From: Roseburia sp.
GTDB taxonomy: Bacteria; Bacillota; Clostridia; Lachnospirales; Lachnospiraceae
DNA: 41,731 nucleotides
Direction: 5' to 3'
NCBI GenBank assembly: GCA_022771695.1
Contig: JALEKJ010000037.1
Location: 1 to 41,731, forward strand
Numbering within the stretch: position 1 is the stretch's first letter; each line of letters starts with the position of its first letter. Below the pieces are notes generated by a model that was not told where the DNA came from, did not search any database, and saw only the letters and a program-made list of their open reading frames with translations. The position numbers were made by a program, and so were the translations under genes. This document shows positions 24,494 to 31,485 of this stretch, in pieces.

Positions 24494-24954
24494 CTACCGA
24501 CCACCCTTAAAAGGGTCTTCATATTCTTTTACGCTTAATTTATCCATTGCAATATCATGACTTTCTTGCTCCCGGATGTACTTTTTTATTGTGTCTTCAT
24601 TAATTCCTACTGTGCTCACGTAATATCCCTCTGCCCAGAAATGTCTATTTCCAAACTTATACTTTAGATTTGCATGTTTATCAAATATCATTAAGGCACT
24701 TTTTCCTTTCAGATATCCCATAAATTGCGATACGCTTAACTTAGGTGGTATGCTTACTAGCATATGAACGTGGTCGGGCATCAAATGTCCTTCCAATATT
24801 TCTACACCTTTATAAGCACATAGTTGTTTTAAAATATCTCTTATACTTTCTTTATATTGATTGTAGATAACTTTTCTCCTATACTTAGGAGTGAACACTA
24901 TATGGTACTTACACAGCCATTTAGTGTGTGCTAAACTATTTGCCTTATGGCCAT
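24494..24954 (-). pseudogene. tnpA: IS200/IS605 transposase TnpA with a frameshift at the start codon
   Basis: The main frame encodes a Y1 transposase: KYHIVFTPKYRRKVIYNQYK at the N terminus, the HUH metal site in HLMPDHVHMLVSIPP, and the tyrosine nucleophile in the helix GINEDTIKKYIREQE. The ATG that follows the AAAGGTGATTTT ribosome site is at 24954, but it reads ATG GCC ATA AGG and stops after seven codons. Relatives read Met-Ala-His/Gln-Lys-Ala-Asn-Ser, so one base appears to have been lost just after the start. In-frame initiation would need an ATG at 25000 inside the upstream hairpin. Probably inactive. Confidence 0.75.
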
Positions 24955-24957
24955 TAA

Positions 24958-25018
24958 AATCACCTTTCCTTTCGCTATATATTGGCTTGAACAACCTCAT
25001 TATAGCGGAAAGGTGATT
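24958..25018 (-). promoter_or_regulatory. hairpin sequestering the tnpA ribosome binding site
   Basis: AATCACCTTTC and TCGCTATA (24958-24979) pair with TATAGCG and GAAAGGTGATT (25001-25018). The tnpA ribosome site AAAGGTGA lies in the stem. This is the arrangement known from IS200, where read-through transcripts are kept from being translated. Confidence 0.65.
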
Positions 25019-25107
25019 TTTTTGTATAACAGACACCGCGCACCCGCATAGCGGGTGGTTTATATTTCGCACGCTTCGCGAGCTCAACAGGGTCACGACC
25101 CATAACA

Positions 25108-25134
25108 AAAGTGGAGGAATATATCCTCCACTTT
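25108..25134 (-). terminator. 11-bp hairpin, possible terminator of the MerR gene
   Basis: AAAGTGGAGGA (25108-25118) and TCCTCCACTTT (25124-25134) around ATATA, followed on the minus strand by TTTTGTT. It lies between the MerR gene and the insertion sequence. The rest of 25058-25309 shows no gene. Confidence 0.55.
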
Positions 25135-25309
25135 CGCCAAATATTATTACGCAAACCAAAAAATCATTGGTGGGTGTGCCCCTTCCCACATTTCTTTTGA
25201 CCCTAAGGGTGCGTAGCAGCACTATCTCTACTTCAACAATTTCTTGGTATAAGCCTTAATATTCTATGTTCATTGTACACAAATTATGTTCTCTTGTAAA
25301 GCACCTCGC

Positions 25310-26182
25310 CTATCCCAACTTATGAAAATAATACTGCAGTGCTCTCGCAATATACTCCGACGCACCCTCTCCATAGTTTTTGTCTGTGACTCCTCTGACC
25401 GTCTCATCCGAATAGCTTTCTATTACCATGTCCCAGAAGCCTTCTCCCATATCCATTCCCATGGATGTCTCTTTTGAAAAATCGACAATCTGCCGCACGA
25501 TATTTTGAATTTCGTCCGATGTGACATCTTTTGTTTTATCAGAGGTTAATGATAAGTATAAATCATTGCTTCTCTGTAAAATCTCATCCTGATTCGCAAC
25601 CAAGGTATCTGCCCGCTCCATCAATTCCGAAAAATGCTCCAGATTATATTTCATGGCTTCAGTGTACTTCTCTACACTTCCAAACTGCCTGATTGCTATT
25701 TTCGCCACATCCGTTTCATCATCCTGCACCTTTTGTATGAACTGCTCAAAGTTTTCAATACTTCCCCAGTGCTTCACGATTTCTTCCGTATTGTTGTCTT
25801 TAAATGCCTCCAAAGCACTGATATAATCCGTCAAATCAAATTCTTTAAAATCCATACATACTTCTCCTCTCTCCAGCTTTTCAAGGAGTGCAATCAACCG
25901 GTTCAACCGGTTTCTTTTCATACGCAAAAGTATCTTTTGCTGCTTGTATGCTTCGATTTTATCAAAATCTGATTCTTCCAACATTTCCCGAATGTCCCGC
26001 AACTTAAAACCGAGCTCTTTAAAAAAAAGAATCTGCTGCAATTTTTCTAATGCCGTCTCGTCATAAAGACGATAGCCTGCATCAGTGACCGTAGTAGGCT
26101 TCAACAAATCGATTTCGTCGTAATATTGGAGGGTACGAACGCTGACGCCTGTCAGACTAGCAACCTGACTGATTGTTTTCAT
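25310..26182 (-). CDS. MerR-family activator with TipAS-type drug-binding domain
   Basis: A 290-residue regulator. Residues 1-70 are a MerR winged helix (ISQVASLTGVSVRTLQYYDE, then GYRLYDETALEKLQQI). A dimerising coiled coil follows (about 75-115). The remainder resembles the TipAS antibiotic-recognition domain of TipAL/Mta (HFSELMERADTLVANQDEIL and a C-terminal GEGASEYIARALQYY). Such proteins bind cationic antibiotics or hydrophobic compounds and untwist promoters with 19-bp spacers. Its own promoter has just such a spacer. No efflux gene is adjacent in the same transcript, so the main target beyond itself is unknown. Confidence 0.88.
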   Translation of the reverse strand: MKTISQVASLTGVSVRTLQYYDEIDLLKPTTVTDAGYRLYDETALEKLQQILFFKELGFKLRDIREMLEESDFDKIEAYKQQKILLRMKRNRLNRLIALLEKLERGEVCMDFKEFDLTDYISALEAFKDNNTEEIVKHWGSIENFEQFIQKVQDDETDVAKIAIRQFGSVEKYTEAMKYNLEHFSELMERADTLVANQDEILQRSNDLYLSLTSDKTKDVTSDEIQNIVRQIVDFSKETSMGMDMGEGFWDMVIESYSDETVRGVTDKNYGEGASEYIARALQYYFHKLG

Positions 26183-26259
26183 CCTCTTTCACTCCTGAAA
26201 ATTATTTAGAAAGTAGCAAGCATTCTGCCGGCAATGTGCTTTGCTATCTTTCTACTACA

Positions 26260-26290
26260 ATCTTACCCTATCACGTAACGTGAGAGTCAA
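26260..26290 (-). promoter_or_regulatory. MerR-type promoter with 19-bp spacer and palindromic operator
   Basis: Minus strand TTGACT (26290-26285), 19 bases, TAAGAT (26265-26260). The spacer holds TCACG-TTA-CGTGA, the usual MerR dimer site, and indicates autoactivation. It begins nine bases past the mgtE stop codon. Confidence 0.8.
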
Positions 26291-26298
26291 GTGCTTTC

Positions 26299-27681
26299 TC
26301 ATACCATTTTTAATACGTTAATCAGTAGCGCCCACGCAAGTCCGTAATAGGTTATGACCGCCACAAAATCATTTACCGTAGTAATCAGCGGACCGGATGC
26401 CACTGCCGGGTCAATTTTAATCTTGTGGAAAAACATAGGCACTATCGTTCCCACAAAGCTTGAAATTACCATAGCGACCAGTAGTGCCACTCCCACACAG
26501 CCGGATACCGCGAGTGAAAACATCATCCCATATTTTTTCACTTTCCAAACATATAGTCCAATTAATAAAAATGAAAGTGTTCCAAGCAGCAATCCATTAC
26601 AAAAGCCCACCCGCATTTCTTTTAATATTAATTGTATCTTCTGTGAGGTCTTTAATTCCTCGTCCATCAGAACACGAATCGTAACAGCCAGAGACTGTGT
26701 TCCGACATTCCCCGCCATATCCAATATAAGAGACTGAAAGCACACGATAATCGCCACCTGTGCAACCACCGCTTCAAAGATACCAACGACCGACGAAACG
26801 CAGATACCGAGGCCGAGCAGTACAATCAGCCATGGAAGTCTCTTTTTCATACTTGTAAAAAGTGTTTCGTTCAAATCCTCCTCTGATGTCAATCCGGCAA
26901 GCTTTGCATAATCATCACCCATCTCATCATCTACTACCTCGATAATGTCCTGCGATGTGATTACACCCAAAATATGGTTGTTATCATCCAGTACCGGAAT
27001 AGAATCCTCGGCATACCCTTTTATTTTTTCCAAACACTCTGCCACTTTTTCATGGTCATGCACATATGGATATGCCTGACTGATAAACGGCTGTAAATCC
27101 GTATACTCTCTCGCTGTAATTAAATCTTTTAAATCCATTGCGCCATAATAAGAGTTATCTTCGTTGCAGACGTATACCGTATAGATATTGTCGTTATCTT
27201 CTGCCTGCGCAACCAATTCTTTCATTGCCTGCTTTACCGTCAGCCCCTTCTTTATGAGGATGAAATTCGTCGTCATCTTACTGCCTATTTCATCCTCATC
27301 ATAAGACTGAATCAGCTTAATATCACGGCTGCTTTCCGTATCCATTAAGCTTACAAGCTTTTCCCCGATCTGTTCATCCATGGATTCGAGAACATCAACC
27401 GCATCATCCGAATCCATGTTTTCAATAATCTGGGCTGCCTTTTCAATCTCCATTTCCTTAAAATATGGAGCTGCATCTTCTAAATATGCAAAAATTTCTG
27501 ATATGCGCTCGACATCCAGCGCTTTATAAAGTTTTAACCTGTCTTCTCTTGTTAATTTTTCCAGTGCCTCGGCAATATCATTTTCATGATAATTTTCTAG
27601 GCGTTCCAGCAATGTATCTGCTGCTTCTTCCTGAATCAATTTTACAATTTCATCCACATAATTGAGTCTCATCAAATCCAT
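26299..27681 (-). CDS. mgtE: magnesium transporter/channel MgtE
   Basis: A 460-residue MgtE. Order: N-terminal superhelical domain with ENMDSDDAVDVLESM repeats (about 20-130), two CBS domains (about 135-255), a connecting helix, then five membrane helices ending in the pore signature KIDPAVASGPLITTVNDF. In this family the cytosolic domains sense internal Mg2+ and close the pore. A second level of control is suggested by the ~370-base leader, which contains a short peptide gene and an attenuator-like structure. A dispersed repeat also lies in the leader. AAGGAAGG precedes the ATG at a long spacing of about 11 bases. Confidence 0.95.
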   Translation of the reverse strand: MDLMRLNYVDEIVKLIQEEAADTLLERLENYHENDIAEALEKLTREDRLKLYKALDVERISEIFAYLEDAAPYFKEMEIEKAAQIIENMDSDDAVDVLESMDEQIGEKLVSLMDTESSRDIKLIQSYDEDEIGSKMTTNFILIKKGLTVKQAMKELVAQAEDNDNIYTVYVCNEDNSYYGAMDLKDLITAREYTDLQPFISQAYPYVHDHEKVAECLEKIKGYAEDSIPVLDDNNHILGVITSQDIIEVVDDEMGDDYAKLAGLTSEEDLNETLFTSMKKRLPWLIVLLGLGICVSSVVGIFEAVVAQVAIIVCFQSLILDMAGNVGTQSLAVTIRVLMDEELKTSQKIQLILKEMRVGFCNGLLLGTLSFLLIGLYVWKVKKYGMMFSLAVSGCVGVALLVAMVISSFVGTIVPMFFHKIKIDPAVASGPLITTVNDFVAVITYYGLAWALLINVLKMV

Positions 27682-27719
27682 CTTTTTTGTGCCTTCCTTT
27701 CCAATATTGGTTTAGGCTC

Positions 27720-27822
27720 CATGCTTTTGTTCCGCGCGCGAAGCTGCGCATCAAATGCCAACTTATTGGCTATGCACATAGTGCTTTTATGCAATAGGAA
27801 ACAATTTCCTATTGCATAAAAA
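27720..27822 (+). repeat. dispersed structured repeat, copy B (diverged, shorter)
   Basis: Matches the right-hand part of copies A and C: CTTTTGTTCCGCGC, then GCTGCGCATC, TATGCAC, AGTGCTTTTATGCAATAGGA and the closing hairpin ATGCAATAGG/CCTATTGCAT (27789-27798 and 27808-27817). The middle differs and the left part is absent. It is transcribed as part of the mgtE leader. Confidence 0.75.
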
Positions 27823-27829
27823 AGGGCAC

Positions 27830-27982
27830 AAAAAAACATCGTATGCACCCATGAAACATACAAGCATGTAAGCTTTCATATTCCGGTCTGCACACGATGG
27901 AAAACAGGCAAATCCATTATTCCAAACAGGCAAGCAAAAACAAGACAAAGCTGTCGCTCTGCTTACGAGATTTTCCATCGTG
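27830..27982 (-). promoter_or_regulatory. attenuator / riboswitch-like structure upstream of mgtE
   Basis: Two stems that cannot coexist. Stem 1: CACGATGGAAAA (minus strand 27982-27971) with TTTTCCATCGTG (27904-27893), 12 bp. Stem 2: CATCGTGTGCA (27899-27889) with TGCATACGATG (27847-27837), 11 bp with one G-U. Stem 2 encloses an inner hairpin (27851-27879) and is followed by seven T (27836-27830), i.e. an intrinsic terminator. The stems share 27893-27899, so stem 1 acts as antiterminator. The first arm of stem 1 is codons 13-16 of the leader peptide gene. Confidence 0.75.
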
Positions 27983-28018
27983 CATTATACTTCGACCATG
28001 ACTATCGCAACTGTCCAT
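27917..28018 (-). CDS. 33-residue leader peptide of the mgtE transcript (candidate)
   Basis: A short frame whose ATG at 28018 follows an ideal AAGGAGGAAAACAAG site. It is translated as MDSCDSHGRSIMHDGKSRKQ, then a hydrophobic C terminus ending LFLLACLE, then TAA. It starts about 30 bases after the predicted transcription start. It contains, as codons 13-16, the first arm of the antiterminator stem, and it ends 13 bases before the second arm. This layout is that of a transcription attenuator controlled by ribosome movement. No similarity to a named peptide is recognised. Whether the peptide or only its translation matters cannot be told. Confidence 0.6.
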   Translation of the reverse strand: MDSCDSHGRSIMHDGKSRKQSDSFVLFLLACLE

Positions 28019-28056
28019 CTTGTTTTCCTCCTTATTTTTATCTTTTTAACTATCTA

Positions 28057-28085
28057 AGTATACACCTGTCTCCGGCATTCTTCAA
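28057..28085 (-). promoter_or_regulatory. promoter of the mgtE leader
   Basis: Minus strand TTGAAG (28085-28080), exactly 17 bases, TATACT (28062-28057). Transcription would begin near 28050, leaving a ~370-base leader before mgtE. Confidence 0.75.
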
Positions 28086-28168
28086 TGAAATCTTCCGCAA
28101 AAAAACCGCAAACAGCAGAAGGCTTATCACCTTGCTCCCGTTTACGGGTGTTGACTTTGACTATGCCA

Positions 28169-29056
28169 TTACCAGCTTTTCTTTTCCTTACTGCTGTCAT
28201 GGTTTTGTTTCCGTTCTTCTACCATTTGAACAAACCACTCGACCATTGCAGGGTCATAATGCGAGAAAAATGAACTTTCCTTTTTGTCCAGTGCAGCAAT
28301 TTTCTCCATATCCTCCGCATCCAGTGAGAAGTCAAACACATCGAAGTTCTCCACCATGCGCTCGTAATGTGTGGACTTTGGAATCACGACCACTCCTCTT
28401 TGAATATGCCAGCGAAGCATGACCTGCGCAGTTGTCTTCCCATATTTCGCGCCAATCTCCTTTAAGGTGGCATCCTCAAACAGACCTCCTCTGCCCTCAC
28501 CAAACGGTGCCCACGCCTCTATCTGCACGCCATACTTATCCATATATTCCTTTGCAAGGACCTGCTGATTATACGGATGTGTCTCCACCTGATTTATCAT
28601 CGGACGGATACGGGCAAACGATGTGATATCTACCATTCGATCCGGATAAAAATTCGAGATACCAATAGCACGAAGCTTTCCTTCCTCGTACAAATCCTCT
28701 AATGCACGCCACGCACCATAGTAATCGGAAAAAGGTTGATGCAGCAGCATAAGGTCAATATAATCTGTCTGTAGCTTTTTTAGCGATTCTTCTACGGACT
28801 TGCGGCATTCTTCATACCCATAATGCTCCACCCATACTTTTGAAGTCAGGAAAATATCTTCACGCGCGATACCGGATTTTTTAATCGCAGCTCCGACTTC
28901 CTCTTCATTGAAATAGGACTGTGCGGTATCAATCGCACGATACCCTGCCTTTAGTGCATCCAGTACACATCTCTCACACTCGTCCTTTGTCACCTGATAC
29001 ACACCATAACCTAAAATCGGCATTTTCACGCCATTTGATAATGTTACATACTCCAT
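28169..29056 (-). CDS. aldo/keto reductase
   Basis: A 295-residue TIM-barrel NADPH-dependent reductase. The catalytic tetrad is visible: Asp and Tyr in AIDTAQSY (about 43 and 48), Lys in LTSKVWVEH (about 73) and His in LLHQPF (about 105). The cofactor segment near IPKSTHYERMVEN is at the C-terminal side. Close in layout to 2,5-diketo-gluconate/methylglyoxal-type reductases. The C terminus has a lysine-rich extension (RKQNHDSSKEKKSW). It follows the flavodoxin gene by 11 nt in one transcript, and both are divergent from a LysR gene that probably controls them. Confidence 0.9.
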   Translation of the reverse strand: MEYVTLSNGVKMPILGYGVYQVTKDECERCVLDALKAGYRAIDTAQSYFNEEEVGAAIKKSGIAREDIFLTSKVWVEHYGYEECRKSVEESLKKLQTDYIDLMLLHQPFSDYYGAWRALEDLYEEGKLRAIGISNFYPDRMVDITSFARIRPMINQVETHPYNQQVLAKEYMDKYGVQIEAWAPFGEGRGGLFEDATLKEIGAKYGKTTAQVMLRWHIQRGVVVIPKSTHYERMVENFDVFDFSLDAEDMEKIAALDKKESSFFSHYDPAMVEWFVQMVEERKQNHDSSKEKKSW

Positions 29057-29067
29057 GGTTCGTCCTC

Positions 29068-29574
29068 CTATTTTATCCAGTTTTCGATGTCTTTCTTGGA
29101 ATTTTTTACACTACTGCCGCGAATCGCAAGGCCTTCTTCCACTTTCGCACCCGGGCACAGCCTTTTGATATCGTTCACACTGCTGCCCATACCGCTACCC
29201 TCGTGCGTGCAGAACGGCCTGATGATTTTTCCGTCAAAATCAAAGTGTTCCAGAAATGTAAACACCGCCATCGGCATCGTGCCCCAATAGTTCGGGAAAC
29301 CGAGATAAATGGTATCGTAACCCTCAATCGTATCGGGATACCTCTTTAGCTCCGGACGGGCGTTCCGCTTCTGATCTGCCTGCGCCTCTGCAATGCACTC
29401 GTTATAATCTTTCGAATAGGACTGCACCTGTTCCAGCTTAAACAGTTCTCCATCTGTCAATTCCCGGATAATACCTGCAGCCACTTCCGTATTTCCGATG
29501 TCAAGCTGTTTTAGCATACCGCTCACATAATTTTCATCTGCTCTGGAATAAAAAACAACCAATGTATTTGACAT
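29068..29574 (-). CDS. flavodoxin
   Basis: A 168-residue flavodoxin-fold protein of the long-loop type often paired with aldo/keto reductases. TLVVFYSRADEN near the N terminus takes the place of the phosphate-binding loop. GYDTIYLGFPNYWGTMP contacts the FMN ring, and CTHEGSGMGSSVNDI is the third FMN loop. It likely carries electrons for a reductive stress pathway or donates to partner reductases. GGAGGCG precedes the ATG. First gene of the pair. Confidence 0.88.
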   Translation of the reverse strand: MSNTLVVFYSRADENYVSGMLKQLDIGNTEVAAGIIRELTDGELFKLEQVQSYSKDYNECIAEAQADQKRNARPELKRYPDTIEGYDTIYLGFPNYWGTMPMAVFTFLEHFDFDGKIIRPFCTHEGSGMGSSVNDIKRLCPGAKVEEGLAIRGSSVKNSKKDIENWIK

Positions 29575-29695
29575 TTCAACGCCTCCCTACTCTTTCGTAT
29601 ATCTGTACCATAACACAGCTTTTCTTGACACGGAATCTCCGATATGTTACCGTGGTATAAACTATAAGTTAACACCTTGGAATAGGAGATGCGTG

Positions 29696-30586
29696 ATGTA
29701 TAACAGTATGCTTGATACGTTTATCGCAGTTGCTGACTGCGGCAGCTTTACAAAAGCAGCAGAGCGGTTATTTATTTCCCCGACAGCCGTTATGAAACAA
29801 ATGAACACACTGGAAGAACACTTGGACTTAAAGTTGATGGAACGCACCGCCTCAGGGATACGCTTAACAGCCGCCGGAGCAGTTATTTATCAGGATGCAA
29901 AGTTTCTAATTGACTACTCGAAAAAATCCATCGCAAGCGCAAGAGCTACTTTGTGTACAAGCGACACTACCTTTTGTGTCGGTACATCTCTTTTGAATCC
30001 CGCCAAACCTTTTATGGATTTATGGTACCGCGTGAACAAGGCTTTTCCGGAGTACAAGCTGCACCTTGTTCCTTTTGAGGATAATCACGAGGGAATTCTA
30101 TCTGAAATCAGTCAGTTAGGAGAAAAATTTGATTTTTTGATTGGCGTATGCGATTCCAAATCATGGCTCAATCTTTGCAATATGCTCCCGCTCGGCAGAT
30201 ATAAAAAAATGATAGCGGTGTCAAGAGAACACCGCCTTGCGAAAAAAAGCTATATAGAAATAGAAGATTTGTATGGTGAAACATTGATGATGGTAAAGCG
30301 TGGCGATTCCGGCGTAAATGATTTTTTGCGCAACGATTTAGAAAAACATCATCCGAAAATTCATATCGAGGATACGCCCTATTTTTATGATTTATCCGTA
30401 TTTAACCGCTGTGCGGAAACAAAAAACGTCCTGCTCACGATTGAATGCTGGCAGGACGTACACCCGGGGCTTGTCACAATTCCGGTTCACTGGGATTACA
30501 GTATTCCTTATGGCTTTCTTTACAGCTTAGACGCACCGGAGGATGTACTCCGATTTGTGGATGCGGTGAAAAATTCCCTGACATAA
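29696..30586 (+). CDS. LysR-family transcriptional regulator
   Basis: A 296-residue LysR regulator with an N-terminal winged helix (FIAVADCGSFTKAAERLFIS, then TAVMKQMNTLEEHLDLKLMERT) and a C-terminal periplasmic-binding-like effector domain. It is divergent from the flavodoxin-aldo/keto reductase pair, so it is the likely regulator of both. The 121-base gap (29575-29695) holds dyad-like sequence (GTATAAACTATAAGTTAACAC) but no clear T-N11-A box was fixed. AGGAG at 29684-29688 fits the ATG at 29696 rather than the GTG just before it. Its inducer is unknown. Confidence 0.9.
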   Translation: MYNSMLDTFIAVADCGSFTKAAERLFISPTAVMKQMNTLEEHLDLKLMERTASGIRLTAAGAVIYQDAKFLIDYSKKSIASARATLCTSDTTFCVGTSLLNPAKPFMDLWYRVNKAFPEYKLHLVPFEDNHEGILSEISQLGEKFDFLIGVCDSKSWLNLCNMLPLGRYKKMIAVSREHRLAKKSYIEIEDLYGETLMMVKRGDSGVNDFLRNDLEKHHPKIHIEDTPYFYDLSVFNRCAETKNVLLTIECWQDVHPGLVTIPVHWDYSIPYGFLYSLDAPEDVLRFVDAVKNSLT

Positions 30587-30591
30587 ATTTC

Positions 30592-31386
30592 CTACTTAAA
30601 CCCATGCTCTTCCAACCACTTCACCGAGCGACACAATGCCTCAATCGTCTTTGTCTCCACCACGCATCTGCATTGGTGCCCCCTCGCTAATTCCAACCGT
30701 TCTTCCAGATGAATTTCACCATCGCCAAGCGCAAGGTGATTTTTGTGTGTACTTGTAACTCCGTCGTGAATATGAAAATGCAACAGCCTATCTTCATGTG
30801 CCATAAGAAACGGCTCGTCAGTCTCGCCCACCGCTTTGGAATGACCGATATCCCATGTCAATGAAAATACAGGACTTTCCAGAAGATACTCGATTGCCTT
30901 TTTCTCATATGTCCGAAACCCATCCGTATTTTCGATGGTTATTCTTATATCAGCTTCCCCGATATTCTGCTCGCACATCGCCCGAAACCTCTTGAAAGAT
31001 TCCATATACACATCAAAATTTCTGTCAAACATCTGAACCTTTCGGTCGGGCAAGGTAATATAGATTCCATGATTCATATGCATATTGATAACCGATACAG
31101 ACAACTTCTTTGCAACCGCAATCGTTCGCCTTACCGTCTCTAAATAAGCCTCCGTCACAAGCGGGTTAAAATCGGCGATATTCAGATTCTCATCCAAATG
31201 AATCGTATAGTATATCCCTGCCTCTTTGGCTTTTTGCTGCAAAAACTCCACATTCTCCAGTTTATCGATTTGATATTCCGGAAAGTTCATGTTCAGCTCT
31301 ATAAAATTGAGCCCTAATCTGCCACACAAAGAAATGTTATCCTCAAGTGTCTGATTTTCGATTAATGTCGGCATTCCAAATTGCAT
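30592..31386 (-). CDS. sugar phosphate isomerase/epimerase-like TIM-barrel protein
   Basis: A 264-residue protein of the xylose isomerase-like TIM-barrel (AP endonuclease 2) superfamily. Metal-binding positions are suggested by FIELNMNF, NMHMNHG, ITIENTDGF, LTWDIGHSKA, FHIHDGV and GDGEIHLE, a series of His/Glu/Asp at barrel strand ends. Members isomerise or epimerise sugars, inosose or hydroxypyruvate; the substrate here is not known. The frame extends upstream, but GAGGAG at 31400-31395 fits the ATG at 31386. A TATAAT (31434-31429, minus) lies upstream. It converges on the LysR gene with only 5 bases between stops. Confidence 0.85.
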   Translation of the reverse strand: MQFGMPTLIENQTLEDNISLCGRLGLNFIELNMNFPEYQIDKLENVEFLQQKAKEAGIYYTIHLDENLNIADFNPLVTEAYLETVRRTIAVAKKLSVSVINMHMNHGIYITLPDRKVQMFDRNFDVYMESFKRFRAMCEQNIGEADIRITIENTDGFRTYEKKAIEYLLESPVFSLTWDIGHSKAVGETDEPFLMAHEDRLLHFHIHDGVTSTHKNHLALGDGEIHLEERLELARGHQCRCVVETKTIEALCRSVKWLEEHGFK

Positions 31387-31446
31387 ATCTTTATCTCCTC
31401 TGTACGTCTGATCACTCCGCATATTTCGATTATAACATTAACATCG

Positions 31447-31481
31447 AAAAAAAGGAAAGACACACTTGTCTCTCCCTTTCC
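31447..31481 (-). terminator. terminator of the MATE gene
   Basis: Minus strand: GGAAAGGGAGAGACA pairs with TGTCTTTCC (bulged stem, AGTG loop), followed by TTTTTTT. It begins four bases past the MATE stop. Confidence 0.8.
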
Positions 31482-31485
31482 AATC

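Larger units (their letters stand above)
24361..25057 (-). mobile_element. IS200/IS605-type insertion sequence (approximate limits)
   Basis: Contains one tnpA-like gene and no inverted terminal repeats, but has subterminal hairpins at both ends: CCGCCCG-TCTAA-CGGGCGG (24361-24379) and CACCCGC-ATA-GCGGGTG (25041-25057). Further small hairpins follow the gene (24388-24402, 24412-24431, 24473-24486). Exact ends are not determined, since this family makes no target duplication. Limits given are those of the outer hairpins. Confidence 0.7.

Noticed and set aside
27787..27978. 63-codon frame in another register within the mgtE leader
   Set aside because: It starts inside the leader peptide gene without its own ribosome site and runs through the terminator into the repeat.
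27830..28018. M-box (ykoK) Mg2+ riboswitch upstream of mgtE
   Set aside because: The conserved M-box core (a GUUAGGUGAGGCUC-like segment) is not found, and the stems and the peptide gene do not fit its architecture.
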